Positions 45,686-54,154 of a stretch of DNA of 64,000 nucleotides are shown here, one piece after another. The DNA is from Catellatospora vulcania (GTDB taxonomy: Bacteria; Actinomycetota; Actinomycetes; Mycobacteriales; Micromonosporaceae). The translations under genes were made by a program, and so were the position numbers. The stretch covers positions 42,397 to 106,396 of the forward strand of contig NZ_WARX01000036.1 in NCBI RefSeq assembly GCF_009720385.1, in the 5' to 3' direction. Each line of letters opens with the position of its first letter. The stretch's first letter is position 1. The notes under the pieces are model-generated. The model saw only the letters and a list, made by a program, of their open reading frames with translations, was not told the DNA's origin and did no database searches.

Positions 45686-45749
45686 GCCTTCTCCTCGCTG
45701 CGCTCGTCGGCGGCATCGCCGAGCCCGCTGATTCGCTCGCAAAGCTCGC

Positions 45750-46742
45750 TCATGCCCCCACCCCGTTCTGCGGCGTGAGCTCCGGCCGCACGCTCTGATC
45801 GACCGAGCGGACCTGGCCGGGCACCGGGGCGGTGCCGGTCAGCTCCAGGAACACGCTTTCGAGGTCCGCGGTCACCGGGGTGAGCTCGCTGACGTAGAGC
45901 TGGCGCTCGGCCAGCAGCCGCGCCACCAGCGCCGGCTTGTCCACCCCGGACAGGGTGAGGTGGTCGGTGTTCGCCTGCAGCTGGAACCCTGCCGCGATCA
46001 GCACCTGGGCCGCCGCGGACAGGTCCGCCGGCGTCTCCAGGGCGACCCGCACCTGGCCCGACGAGTGCGCCTGCAGCACCTCGGCGACCGGGCCCGCCGC
46101 GACCCGGCGGCCCAGCGAGATGATGGTGACGCTGTCGCAGATGAGCTGGATCTCGCCGAGGATGTGGCTGGACAGCACCACGGTCATGCCACCGGCCGAC
46201 AGCGTGGCCATCATGTCGCGCATCTCGCGGATGCCGCCCGGGTCCAGGCCGTTGGCGGGCTCGTCGAGGATGAGCAGCTTCGGCTGCTTCAGCAGCGCCG
46301 ACGCGACGGCCAGCCGCTGCTTCATGCCGAGCGAGTACGTCTTGACGCGCTCCTTGGCGCGCTCGCGCAGCCCGACCAGCTCCAGCGCCCAGTCGACGCG
46401 CTCCTTGGGCAGGCTGCCCGCGTCGGCCAGCAGGGAGAGGGTGTCGCGCGCGGTGAAGTGGGCGAAGAACTGCGGGCTCTCCACGATCGCGCCGACCTGG
46501 GCGACGACCTGCGGCAGGTGCCGCGGCAGCTCGTGACCGAGGATGCGCATCTCGCCACTGTCCGGCTTGATCAGGCCGAGCAGCGTACGCAGGGTGGTGG
46601 TCTTGCCGGAGCCGTTGGGCCCCAGGAAGCCGTGGACCTGTCCGGCCTCCACATACATCTCGAAGCCGTCCAGTGCCCGACGGGGGCCACCCCGGGCTCG
46701 GTACGTCTTACGCAGGCCTTGGATCTCCAAGACAGCGGTCAC
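45750..46742 (-). CDS. ABC transporter ATP-binding protein
   Basis: 330 residues from GTG 46742, with AGGAGG 6 nt upstream. Walker A is GFLGPNGSGKTTTLRTLLGL (about 40-59), Q-loop VGAIVESPQFF, signature YSLGMKQRLAVASALL, Walker B LLILDEPANGLDPGGI and H-switch VLSSHILGEI. A C-terminal ~100-residue domain is typical of BcrA/NatA-like drug or bacteriocin exporters. With the permease at 44699 it forms a complete two-gene export system, probably for a lipid-like or peptide compound. Confidence 0.92.
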   Translation of the reverse strand: MTAVLEIQGLRKTYRARGGPRRALDGFEMYVEAGQVHGFLGPNGSGKTTTLRTLLGLIKPDSGEMRILGHELPRHLPQVVAQVGAIVESPQFFAHFTARDTLSLLADAGSLPKERVDWALELVGLRERAKERVKTYSLGMKQRLAVASALLKQPKLLILDEPANGLDPGGIREMRDMMATLSAGGMTVVLSSHILGEIQLICDSVTIISLGRRVAAGPVAEVLQAHSSGQVRVALETPADLSAAAQVLIAAGFQLQANTDHLTLSGVDKPALVARLLAERQLYVSELTPVTADLESVFLELTGTAPVPGQVRSVDQSVRPELTPQNGVGA

Positions 46743-46863
46743 GGGCGACCTCCTAGGTATCAGTGACCCCCGCACCCTACGGGGTATGCACCCTGAGACG
46801 CAGCCCTGATCTTCCCGGTTTCTTCACAACCGCACCCCGTAGGGAAGCCCCTACGGAATGGGG

Positions 46864-47649
46864 TCAGGCGACGATGACGTTGAGGCCGGCCTCGCGGAAC
46901 GCGGCGACCGCGGCGGGGTCGGCGTTGGAGTCGGTGACCAGGGTTTCTATGCGCTCGACGGGGCAGATCCGGGCGAACGCGTGACTGCCCAGCTTGGACG
47001 AGTCCGCGATGATCGCCACACGCTTGGCGCGGGCCACCATCAGCGAGTTCATCGCCGCCTCGCCTTCGTGGTGGGCGGCCGCGCCGAGCGTCACGTCGAT
47101 CGCGTTGACGCCGAGCAGCACCAGGTCGAGGGTGACCTCGCGCAGGATGCCGCCGCCGAGCGGCCCGACCAGCTCGAACGACTGCGGGCGCACCACGCCG
47201 CCGGTCACCACGATCTTCATCCGGGAGCGGACCAGCAGCTCGTTGGCGATGTTGAGCGCGTTGGTGACCACGGTGAGCTGAGCGCCCTCGGAGACCGAGT
47301 TGAGCTCGGGGCGTACGGCCAGGGCGCGGGCCACCTCGGTGGTGGTGGTGCCGCCGTTGAGGCCGACCACCATGCCGGGCTGCACCAGCGCGGCCGCCGC
47401 GGTGCCGATGCGCTGCTTCTCGGCCGAGTGCTTGGCGGTCTTGTAGCGCAGCGGCAGGTCGTAGGAGACGCCGCTGGCGACCGCGCCGCCCCGGGTACGC
47501 GTGATCATCTGCTGCTGGGCGAGCTGGTCGAAGTCGCGGCGGATGGTGGCCTGGGAGACGTCCAGCCGCTCGGCGGCCTCCTCGACGCTCACCCGGCCGG
47601 ATTCGGTCAGCAGTTCCAGCAGCGCGTTCCAGCGGGCGTACCGGTCCAC
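46864..47649 (-). CDS. DeoR family transcriptional regulator of the amino-sugar operon
   Basis: 261 residues from GTG 47649, GGAGG 5 nt upstream. The N-terminal DeoR helix-turn-helix is ALLELLTESGRVSVEEAAER then LDVSQATIRRDFDQLA (about 9-44). The sensor domain contains VGLNGGTTTTEVARAL (phosphate-binding loop) and DLVLLGVNAID. Such regulators sense sugar phosphates. It is divergent from the SIS-ROK-deacetylase-aldolase operon and most likely represses it. AgaR and NagR-like proteins of this family respond to galactosamine- or glucosamine-phosphates. Confidence 0.9.
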   Translation of the reverse strand: MDRYARWNALLELLTESGRVSVEEAAERLDVSQATIRRDFDQLAQQQMITRTRGGAVASGVSYDLPLRYKTAKHSAEKQRIGTAAAALVQPGMVVGLNGGTTTTEVARALAVRPELNSVSEGAQLTVVTNALNIANELLVRSRMKIVVTGGVVRPQSFELVGPLGGGILREVTLDLVLLGVNAIDVTLGAAAHHEGEAAMNSLMVARAKRVAIIADSSKLGSHAFARICPVERIETLVTDSNADPAAVAAFREAGLNVIVA

Positions 47650-47660
47650 CGAACCTCCGT

Positions 47661-47792
47661 TTGCGCGATTTCTGAGCGGATGCGTGCACACTAGTGCGCG
47701 AAACCCGCCCATGCAACGCGATGTGCTGCGCGTATGTGACTCTTGAGTTGCCATCGCCCCAGGCGTCACGCAGAATAGCGCGCGAAAACCCG
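47661..47792. promoter_or_regulatory. Repeated GCGCGAAA motifs in the DeoR/SIS divergent gap
   Basis: TAGTGCGCGAAACCCGC (47692-47708) and TAGCGCGCGAAAACCCG (47776-47792) are close direct repeats 84 bp apart. A weaker TTGCGCGATTT lies at 47661. One pair lies near each start. They are the best candidates for the DeoR operator. Confidence 0.5.
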
Positions 47793-47838
47793 TACTTTCG
47801 AGCCGTTACGCGCACGCCTGCTTGGAGGAGCCCACCTC

Positions 47839-48750
47839 ATGACGTACGTCGCCGAAGAGATCAACAGCCAGCCTGACCTCTGGCGACGGGCGGCGGCCCA
47901 GGCCGCCGAGGTGACCGGAGCGCTGCCCCGCCCCGGCGAGCGCGTCGCCGTCGTCGGCTGCGGCACCTCCTGGTTCATGGCCATGGCGTACGCCGCGCTG
48001 CGCGAGGCCGCCGGCCAGGGCGAGACCGACGCCTTCGCGGGCAGCGAGTTCCCGGCAACTCGTTTGGCCGGGAACCGGAATGGCAGTCCCGTCGAGCGGC
48101 CCTATGACCGGATCATCGCGATCACCCGGTCCGGCACCACCACCGAGGTCCTCGACATCCTGCGCAAGGCCGGTGACCGGAGCACGGTGCTGGTCGGCGA
48201 CGTGGACACCCCGGCGGTGACGCTGGCCCGCGACGTGATCGCGCTGCCCTGGGCCGACGAGCGGTCCGTGGTACAGACCCGCTTCGCCACCAGCGCGCTC
48301 ATCCTGCTGCGCGCCTCGCTCGGCGAGGACCTGGCCCAGGCCGCCGACGACGCGCAGCGCGCGCTCGACCTGCCGCTGCCGCTCGACCCGGCGACGATCG
48401 AGCAGGTCACCTTCGTGGGCCGGGGCTGGACCAACGGCCTGGCCCAGGAGGCCGCGCTGAAGTGCCGCGAGGCGGCGACGTTCTGGACCGAGGCGTACCC
48501 GGCGATGGACTTCCGGCACGGCCCCATCTCGATCAGCACCACCGGCCGCGCCGTGTGGGCCTTCGGCGAGGTCCCGCCGGGCCTGCGCGAGGACGTCGAG
48601 GCGACCGGCGCGACCTTCGTGCACGACCCGTCGCTCGACCCGCTGGCCCACCTGGTAGTCGCGCAGCGTTTCGCCGTGGCGCTGGCCGGGCACAAGGGCC
48701 TGAACCCCGACACCCCGCGCCACCTGACCCGCTCGGTAGTGCTGTCATGA
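47839..48750 (+). CDS. SIS-domain sugar isomerase/deaminase (AgaS-like)
   Basis: A 303-residue protein with a double SIS fold. The first domain has AVVGCGTSWFMAMAYAALRE (residues 37-56) and IIAITRSGTTTEVLDILRKA (S-G-x-T sugar-phosphate loop). The second has FVGRGWTNGLAQEAALKCRE (about 193-212) and FRHGPISIS. This matches the isomerase half of GlmS and AgaS-type deaminases that turn galactosamine-6-phosphate or glucosamine-6-phosphate into a ketose-6-phosphate plus ammonia. GGAGGAG precedes ATG 47839. First gene of a four-gene operon. Confidence 0.87.
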   Translation: MTYVAEEINSQPDLWRRAAAQAAEVTGALPRPGERVAVVGCGTSWFMAMAYAALREAAGQGETDAFAGSEFPATRLAGNRNGSPVERPYDRIIAITRSGTTTEVLDILRKAGDRSTVLVGDVDTPAVTLARDVIALPWADERSVVQTRFATSALILLRASLGEDLAQAADDAQRALDLPLPLDPATIEQVTFVGRGWTNGLAQEAALKCREAATFWTEAYPAMDFRHGPISISTTGRAVWAFGEVPPGLREDVEATGATFVHDPSLDPLAHLVVAQRFAVALAGHKGLNPDTPRHLTRSVVLS

Positions 48751-48790
48751 GTCAGCCGAACCCGATCGGCACCGGCCCGGAGGAAACAGC

Positions 48791-49732
48791 ATGACTGCCC
48801 ACCAGCCCGATGATGTCGTCGTCTCCATCGACGTCGGCGGCACCGGTATGAAGTGCGCCCTGGTCGACGTCGCCCACCGGGTACGCCACACCGAGCGCCA
48901 CGCCACCGGCCGCGAGCGCGGGCCGCAGGCGGTGCTCGGCACCATCCTCGACGTCGCCGCGGGACTGGCCGCGACCGCCGCCCAGCGCGGCTGGCGGCCG
49001 GTCGGGGCGGGCGTGGTCGTGCCGGGCATCGTCGACGAGGCCAACGGCATCGCGACGTACTCGTCGAACATCGGCTTCCGGGACGTGCCGCTGCGCCACG
49101 CGGTCGGCGAGCGCACCGGCCTGCCCACCGCGGTCGGCCACGACGTGCGGGCCAGCGGCCTGGCCGAGGCCCGGCTCGGCGCGGGCCGCGGGCGCAGGCA
49201 CGTGCTGGTGATGCCCATCGGCACCGGCATCGCCGCCGCCCACGTCGTCGACGGCACGGTCATGACGGGCGCGCACGGCGCGGCCGGGGAGATCGGCCAC
49301 ATCGTGGTACGCCCCGGCGGCCCGCTCTGCGGCTGCGGCCAGCGCGGCTGCCTGGAGGCGGTGGCCTCGGCCAGCGCCGTCGAGCGCCGCTACGCCGAAC
49401 TCGCGGGCAGCCCCGCCACCGCGGCGCAGGTCGCCGGGCGGCTGGGCGCCGACAGGCACGCCGACCAGGTGTGGGCGGAGACCGTCGACGCGCTCGCCGA
49501 CGGTCTGCTCACCGGCCAGGCGCTGTACGACCCGGAACTCGTCGTCATCGGCGGCGGCCTGGCCGAGTCCGGCGAGGCCCTGCTCGCCCCGCTGCGCGAC
49601 GCGCTGGGCAAGAAGGTCACCTTCCACCGCGTACCGGAGATCGTGCGCGCCGAACTGGGCGACGAGTCCGGCAGCCTCGGGGCTGCCCTGATCGCCCTGG
49701 ACCTGATCGAGCGCAGCGAGGAGCAGGCATGA
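48791..49732 (+). CDS. ROK family sugar kinase
   Basis: A 313-residue protein with the ROK phosphate loop VSIDVGGTGMKCALVD (about residues 11-26) and a glycine-rich second motif in PIGTGIAAAHVVDG. It also has HGAAGEIGHIVVRPGG (ExGH catalytic/sugar-binding) and the zinc motif CGCGQRGCLEAVASASAVER. It phosphorylates a sugar, here probably an N-acetylhexosamine (GlcNAc or GalNAc) given the deacetylase that follows. Its stop overlaps the ATG of nagA by ATGA. An AGGAAACAGC leader precedes the start. Confidence 0.9.
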   Translation: MTAHQPDDVVVSIDVGGTGMKCALVDVAHRVRHTERHATGRERGPQAVLGTILDVAAGLAATAAQRGWRPVGAGVVVPGIVDEANGIATYSSNIGFRDVPLRHAVGERTGLPTAVGHDVRASGLAEARLGAGRGRRHVLVMPIGTGIAAAHVVDGTVMTGAHGAAGEIGHIVVRPGGPLCGCGQRGCLEAVASASAVERRYAELAGSPATAAQVAGRLGADRHADQVWAETVDALADGLLTGQALYDPELVVIGGGLAESGEALLAPLRDALGKKVTFHRVPEIVRAELGDESGSLGAALIALDLIERSEEQA

Positions 49733-50829
49733 GCGAGCGAGTCAGCGGACGGATCGTCACCCCCGACGGCGTCGTCCTGGGTTCCCTCCAGGTGGACGGC
49801 GACCGTATCGCGGCAATCGAGCCCGGCACGGCGGCTGCGGACCGGTGGATCCTGCCCGGGTTCGTGGACATCCACACCCACGGCGGCGGTGGTTTCACCT
49901 TCACCACCGGCGACGCCGCGGCGGCCCGTGAGGCGGCCGCGTTCCACCTGCGCCACGGTTCGACCACGCTGCTGGCGAGCCTGGTCTCGTCGCCGTTCGA
50001 GCTGATGCGCGACGCGGTGCTGGCGTACGCGCCGCTGGTCGCCGAGGGCGTGCTGGCCGGGGTGCACTTCGAGGGGCCGTACCTGTCGCACGCGCGCTGC
50101 GGCGCGCAGAACCCGGAGTTCCTGCGCGACCCGTCGCTCGACGAGCTGACCGAGATCATCAAGATCGCCGACGGCACGCTGCGCATGGTCACCATCGCGC
50201 CGGAGCGGGCCGGTGCGCTGGACGCGATCCGGCTGCTGGCCGAGCACGGCGTGGTCGCCGCGGTCGGGCACACCGACGGGACGTACGCCGAGGTCATGGC
50301 CGCGGTCGAGGCCGGTGCGACGGTCGGCACGCACCTGTTCAACGGCATGCGCCCGGTGCACCACCGCGAGCCGGGCCCGATCGTGGCGCTGCTGGACTCC
50401 CCCGCCGTCGTCTGCGAGCTGGTCGCCGACGGCGTGCACCTGCACGACGGCACGCTGGCCTTCGCGGCGCACAGCGCGGGCAGCGCGCGGGCCGCGCTGA
50501 TCACCGACGCGATGGCCGCTGCCGGTATGCCCGACGGCGAGTACGACCTGGGCGGCCTGGCCGTCACCGTCGCCGACCGGGTGGCCCGGCTGGCCCGCGA
50601 CGGCAGCATCGCCGGCAGCACGTTGACCATGGACGCCGCGGCGCGCCAGGCGCTCGGCGCGGGCCTGTCCATCACGGACGTGGCGGCGATGGCGGCGACC
50701 ACCCCCGCCCGCGCGATCGGCCTGTCCGCCGAGCTGGGCGCGCTGCGCCCCGGCCTGCGCGCCGACCTGGTCGAACTGGACGCCGACATGCACGTCGTAC
50801 GCGTCATGAAGTCGGGAGAGTGGATCTGA
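49729..50829 (+). CDS. nagA: N-acetylhexosamine-6-phosphate deacetylase (NagA/AgaA)
   Basis: 366 residues from ATG 49729. It is an amidohydrolase with FVDIHTHGGGGFTF (H-x-H metal site), HFEGPYLSHARCGAQNPEFL (the Glu metal ligand), VGHTDGTYAEVM and TVGTHLFNGMRPVHHREPG (two His). LITDAMAAAGMPDGEYDLGG supplies the catalytic Asp. It removes acetate from GlcNAc-6-phosphate or GalNAc-6-phosphate. It is coupled by ATGA overlap to the kinase and by a TGATG overlap to the aldolase. The following aldolase leans the pathway toward galactosamine, but specificity cannot be fixed from sequence. Confidence 0.92.
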   Translation: MSERVSGRIVTPDGVVLGSLQVDGDRIAAIEPGTAAADRWILPGFVDIHTHGGGGFTFTTGDAAAAREAAAFHLRHGSTTLLASLVSSPFELMRDAVLAYAPLVAEGVLAGVHFEGPYLSHARCGAQNPEFLRDPSLDELTEIIKIADGTLRMVTIAPERAGALDAIRLLAEHGVVAAVGHTDGTYAEVMAAVEAGATVGTHLFNGMRPVHHREPGPIVALLDSPAVVCELVADGVHLHDGTLAFAAHSAGSARAALITDAMAAAGMPDGEYDLGGLAVTVADRVARLARDGSIAGSTLTMDAAARQALGAGLSITDVAAMAATTPARAIGLSAELGALRPGLRADLVELDADMHVVRVMKSGEWI

Positions 50830-51674
50830 TGGCCCTGGTGTCCACCGGCAAGCTGGTCGCCGAGGCGGCCGCGGCCGGGACCGGCGTCGCCGCGTTCAAC
50901 GTCATCACCCTGGAGCACGCCGAGGCGATCACCGCCGGGGCGGCCGCCGCGGGCCGGCCGGTCATCCTGCAGATCAGCGAGAACGCGGTGAAGTTCCACG
51001 GCGGACGGCTCGGCCCGGTCACCGCCGCCGCCCGCGCCGTCGCCGAGCTGGCCGCGGTGGACGTGGCGCTGCACCTGGACCACGTGGAGTCGGCGGCGCT
51101 GCTGCACCAGGCCCCCGAACACGGCTTCTCGTCGGTCATGTTCGACGCCTCGACCCTGCCGTACGGCCAGAACGTGGCCGCGACCAGGGCCGCGGCGCAG
51201 TTCTGCCACGGGCACGGGCTGTGGCTGGAGAGCGAGCTGGGCACCGTCGGCGGCAAGGACGGCGCACCGCCGCTGGGCGCGCACGCTCCCGGCGCGCGCA
51301 CCGACCCGGCCGAGGCGGCCGCCTACGTCGCCGAGACCGGCGTCGACGCGCTCGCCGTCGCGGTCGGCTCGTCGCACGCGATGACCAGCCGCGACGCCGC
51401 CCTCGACCACGACCTGATCGCCGCCCTGAAGCAGGCCGTCACGGTCCCCCTGGTGCTGCACGGCTCGTCCGGTGTCGGCGACGCCGAGCTGCGCCGCGCC
51501 GTCCGCGGCGGCCTCGTCAAAATCAACATCGGCACGGCGCTGAACATCGCCGCCACCACCGCGGTCCGCGAGGTGCTGTCCGCCGACCCGAAACTCGTGG
51601 ACCCGCGCAAATACCTGCGCCCGGCCCGCGATGCCATGTCCGCGACGGTCCAGCACTTCCTCACCCTGCTCTGA
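50829..51674 (+). CDS. Class II ketose-bisphosphate aldolase (fructose/tagatose type)
   Basis: A 281-residue zinc aldolase: FNVITLEHAEAITAGAAAAG (N-terminal class II motif), VALHLDHVES (zinc His and Asp), GFSSVMFDASTLPYGQNVAA, the metal motif LESELGTVGGKDGA, and SHAMTSR. The length matches GatY/KbaY-like tagatose-1,6-bisphosphate aldolases and short class II FBA enzymes. At the end of an amino-sugar operon it would cleave the ketose bisphosphate formed from the deaminated sugar. No phosphofructokinase/tagatose-6-phosphate kinase gene is in the operon, so that step must be done elsewhere. Confidence 0.9.
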   Translation: MALVSTGKLVAEAAAAGTGVAAFNVITLEHAEAITAGAAAAGRPVILQISENAVKFHGGRLGPVTAAARAVAELAAVDVALHLDHVESAALLHQAPEHGFSSVMFDASTLPYGQNVAATRAAAQFCHGHGLWLESELGTVGGKDGAPPLGAHAPGARTDPAEAAAYVAETGVDALAVAVGSSHAMTSRDAALDHDLIAALKQAVTVPLVLHGSSGVGDAELRRAVRGGLVKINIGTALNIAATTAVREVLSADPKLVDPRKYLRPARDAMSATVQHFLTLL

Positions 51675-51685
51675 CCCACCACCAA

Positions 51686-51758
51686 GACGATCTTGCGCGG
51701 ACGGTGGGGATGACACACTCAGACCGGACCGATCGGCAACAGTTCGCGCAAGATCGTC
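51686..51758. repeat. Intergenic palindrome, GATCTTGCGCG family (copy 2)
   Basis: Perfect 14-bp arms GACGATCTTGCGCG (51686-51699) and reverse complement (51745-51758). The interior matches the copy at 3853-3929 (CGGTGGG, GACAC, GATCGGCAAC). An ATG at 51710 inside it is in frame with the next gene. Confidence 0.85.
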
Positions 51759-52627
51759 GCGCGGGGCTGGTCGCGCAGCGCGTGCGTGACGAGCGGCTCG
51801 ACCGGGCCGGGGTGACCATGCTGCTGGTGCGCGACGACCTGATGGACCCGGAGCTGCCCGGCAACAAGTGGCGCAAGCTCAAGTACAACCTGGTGGCGGC
51901 GCGGGAGCAGGGGTACGGCACGCTGCTGACCTTCGGTGGGGCGTACTCCAACCATCTGCGGGCCGTCGCGGCCGCGGGACGCCGCCACGGGTTGCGGACC
52001 GTGGGCATCGTGCGCGGCGAGCAGCACCTGCCGCTCAACCCGTCCCTGGCGTACGCCGCCGCCCAGGGCATGACCCTGTCCTACCTCGACCGGGAGACCT
52101 ACCGCCGCAAGCACACCGACCCCGTGCTCGCCGAACTGAAGCAGGTCTGGGGCGATTGCTACGTGATCCCGGAAGGCGGCAGCAACGCGCTCGCGGTGCG
52201 CGGCTGCGCGGAACTGCCCGCCGAGATCGACGCCGAGTTCGACGTGCTCTGCTGCCCGGTCGGCACCGGCGGCACCCTGGCCGGCCTCGCGGGCGGCCTG
52301 ACCGGCGACCGTCGTGCGCTCGGGGTCGCCGTGCTCAAGGGCGCGGGTTTCCTCACCGACGAGGTGACCGAGCTGCAGCGCCAGGCGTTCGGCGCACCGA
52401 CCGCCAACTGGCGGATCGACCTGGACCACCACTTCGGCGGGTATGCGAAACGCACCGCGGAACTCGACGCTTTCGTCGCCGACTTCCACCGCCGCCACAG
52501 CCTGGCCCTGGATCCGGTCTACACCGGCAAGATGCTCGCCGCCCTCTTCGACCTGGCCGCACGAGGCGAGTTCGCGCCGGGCACCCGCCTCGCCGCGGTC
52601 ATCACCGGAGTGGCGCCGGCGCTCTGA
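51710..52627 (+). CDS. ACC deaminase/D-cysteine desulfhydrase family PLP enzyme
   Basis: 305 residues if started at ATG 51710, or 281 from GTG 51782. The first ~20 residues from 51710 are encoded by a palindromic element, so the GTG may be the true or original start. It is a fold-type II PLP protein: PGNKWRKLKYNL (PLP Lys), FGGAYSNHLRAVAAAGRR, PEGGSNALAVRGCAEL and CCPVGTGGTLAGLAGGL (phosphate loop). The family includes D-cysteine desulfhydrase (pyruvate, H2S, ammonia) and 1-aminocyclopropane-1-carboxylate deaminase; the sequence does not settle which. Confidence 0.87.
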   Translation: MTHSDRTDRQQFAQDRRAGLVAQRVRDERLDRAGVTMLLVRDDLMDPELPGNKWRKLKYNLVAAREQGYGTLLTFGGAYSNHLRAVAAAGRRHGLRTVGIVRGEQHLPLNPSLAYAAAQGMTLSYLDRETYRRKHTDPVLAELKQVWGDCYVIPEGGSNALAVRGCAELPAEIDAEFDVLCCPVGTGGTLAGLAGGLTGDRRALGVAVLKGAGFLTDEVTELQRQAFGAPTANWRIDLDHHFGGYAKRTAELDAFVADFHRRHSLALDPVYTGKMLAALFDLAARGEFAPGTRLAAVITGVAPAL

Positions 52628-52630
52628 GCG

Positions 52631-53851
52631 TCAGCCCTTGCGGCGGCCGACGGCGTAGGCAAGCACGCCGGCGGCGAGCATCCCCGCACCGGCCAGCACC
52701 GTCGGCTCGGGCAGGGTCATCGCGAGCACGACGCAGCCGATCAGCCCCAGCGCCGCCGTCGCCCGCAGGTGCTTCGGCCCGCCGAGCGTCCACGCGGCCG
52801 CGTTGGTGATCGCGTAGTAGGTCAGCACCGCGACGCTGGAGAACCCGATCGCGCCGCGCACGTCCGCGGCCAGCACCACCACGATGATCACCGCGGCGAC
52901 GGCCAGCTCGGCGAGCCACGGGGTCGCGTAGCGGCCGTGCACCGCGGACAGTCGCCGCGGCAGGTCACTGCGCCGCGCCATGGCCAGGATCGTCCGGCCT
53001 ACCCCGGCCAGCAGGCTGAGCAGCACCCCGCACACCGCGACGCCCGCACCGACCCGCACGACCGGCACCAGGCCGGACACGCCGGCCGCGGCGACCACGT
53101 CGGCCAGCGGCGCGGTGGACCTGGCCAGCGCCGGCATGCCGAGCACCGACAGGCAGACCAGCGCGACCACGAGATACACGGCCAGCACCACGCCCAGGGC
53201 CACCGGCACGGCCCGTGGAATGGTCCGGGCCGGGTCGCGGACCTCCTCGCCCAGCGTGGCGATCCGGGCGTACCCGGCGAACGCGAAGAACAGCAGCCCC
53301 GCCGCACTGAACGGCCCCGCCGGCCCGGCCGCCCCGGCCTCCGGCGCACCGCCGCCCCACAGCCCGACCGCCACAGCCGTGACCAGCACCAGCAGCGTGA
53401 TCGCGACAAGGATCCGGGTCGCGGCGGCCGTCTTCGTGACGCCCCGAATGTTGATCAGAGTCAGCACCACGACCGCGGCGACCGCGACCGGCCGCGCGTA
53501 CGCCGGCCACAGGTAGTACCCGATGGTCAGCGCCATCGCCGCGCAGCTCGCCGTCTTGCCGATGACGAACGCCCAGCCCGCCAGGAACCCGGTGAACGCG
53601 CCGAGCTGCTCGCGCCCGTACACGTAGGTGCCGCCGGACTCGGGATACCGGGCGGCCAGCCGCGCCGAACCGGTCGCGTTGCACCCCGCCACCACCGCTG
53701 CGATCAGCAGCGCCGTCAGCAGCGCCCCGCTCGTGCCCGCGGCGGCCGCAGCCGGCCCCCACACCACGAACACGCCCGCGCCGAGCATCGCCCCCAGCCC
53801 GATGACGACGGCGTCGCCGAACCCCAGCCGCCGCACCAACATCGAGTTCAC
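52631..53851 (-). CDS. APC family amino-acid permease
   Basis: A 406-residue protein with about 12 hydrophobic helices. The amino-acid/polyamine/organocation start is VVIGLGAMLGAGVFVVWGPA (residues 15-34, helix 1 with the G-x-G kink), then ARYPESGGTYVYGREQLG (the conserved loop after helix 2) and FFAFAGYARIATLGEEVRDP in helix 6. Members exchange or import amino acids or polyamines. Substrate unknown. It converges with the PLP deaminase gene, with only 3 bp between the stops. Confidence 0.9.
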   Translation of the reverse strand: MNSMLVRRLGFGDAVVIGLGAMLGAGVFVVWGPAAAAAGTSGALLTALLIAAVVAGCNATGSARLAARYPESGGTYVYGREQLGAFTGFLAGWAFVIGKTASCAAMALTIGYYLWPAYARPVAVAAVVVLTLINIRGVTKTAAATRILVAITLLVLVTAVAVGLWGGGAPEAGAAGPAGPFSAAGLLFFAFAGYARIATLGEEVRDPARTIPRAVPVALGVVLAVYLVVALVCLSVLGMPALARSTAPLADVVAAAGVSGLVPVVRVGAGVAVCGVLLSLLAGVGRTILAMARRSDLPRRLSAVHGRYATPWLAELAVAAVIIVVVLAADVRGAIGFSSVAVLTYYAITNAAAWTLGGPKHLRATAALGLIGCVVLAMTLPEPTVLAGAGMLAAGVLAYAVGRRKG

Positions 53852-53879
53852 GCCCGCAGGCTAGCCCGCCCCCATTGAA

Positions 53880-53934
53880 GAAAGGAAGGGCACCTTCTTA
53901 ACGCTATGTGTATAGGAGGGGCGCCTTCTCAACC
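53880..53934. repeat. GGCACCTTC-family element (copy 3, diverged right arm)
   Basis: The left part, GGAAGGGCACCTTCTTAACG, is identical to the copy at 604. The right part has changed to GGAGGGGCGCCTTCTCAAC. It lies between the PAP2 gene (3' side) and the APC permease gene (5' side). Confidence 0.75.
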
Positions 53935-54003
53935 CTCACCCCGCGAACCGCGAGGTCAGCGCGTCCTCCGCTGCGGCGGGCGCCGGCCGGTCAGCCGTCC
54001 CCT

Positions 54004-54074
54004 GTCAAGATCGCTGTTTCGTGTCGAAATCCAGCGCTCGACCGCAGTTTTCGACACGAAACAGCGATCTTGAC
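54004..54074. repeat. Intergenic palindrome, AAGATCGCTGTTT family (copy 2)
   Basis: Perfect 26-bp arms at 54004-54029 and 54049-54074 with a 19-nt loop. The outer 14 bp match the element at 730-796, while the inner part (CGTGTCGAAA) differs. Confidence 0.88.
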
Positions 54075-54084
54075 GGCAGCCAGC

Positions 54085-54129
54085 GCACGGCAGCGCGGCG
54101 CACGGCAGCGCGGCGCACGGCAGCGCGGC
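54085..54129. repeat. 15-bp tandem repeat x3
   Basis: Three exact units of GCACGGCAGCGCGGC followed by a partial one, directly behind the palindrome and 25 bp before the PAP2 stop. It looks like replication slippage in a non-coding gap. Confidence 0.8.
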
Positions 54130-54154
54130 GGCGCACGGCCCGCGCGGACCCGGG

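Noticed and set aside
48853..49728. Upstream extension of the NagA reading frame through the ROK kinase gene
   Set aside because: The extension is Arg/Gly-rich out-of-frame translation; ATG 49729 with ATGA coupling gives the family length.
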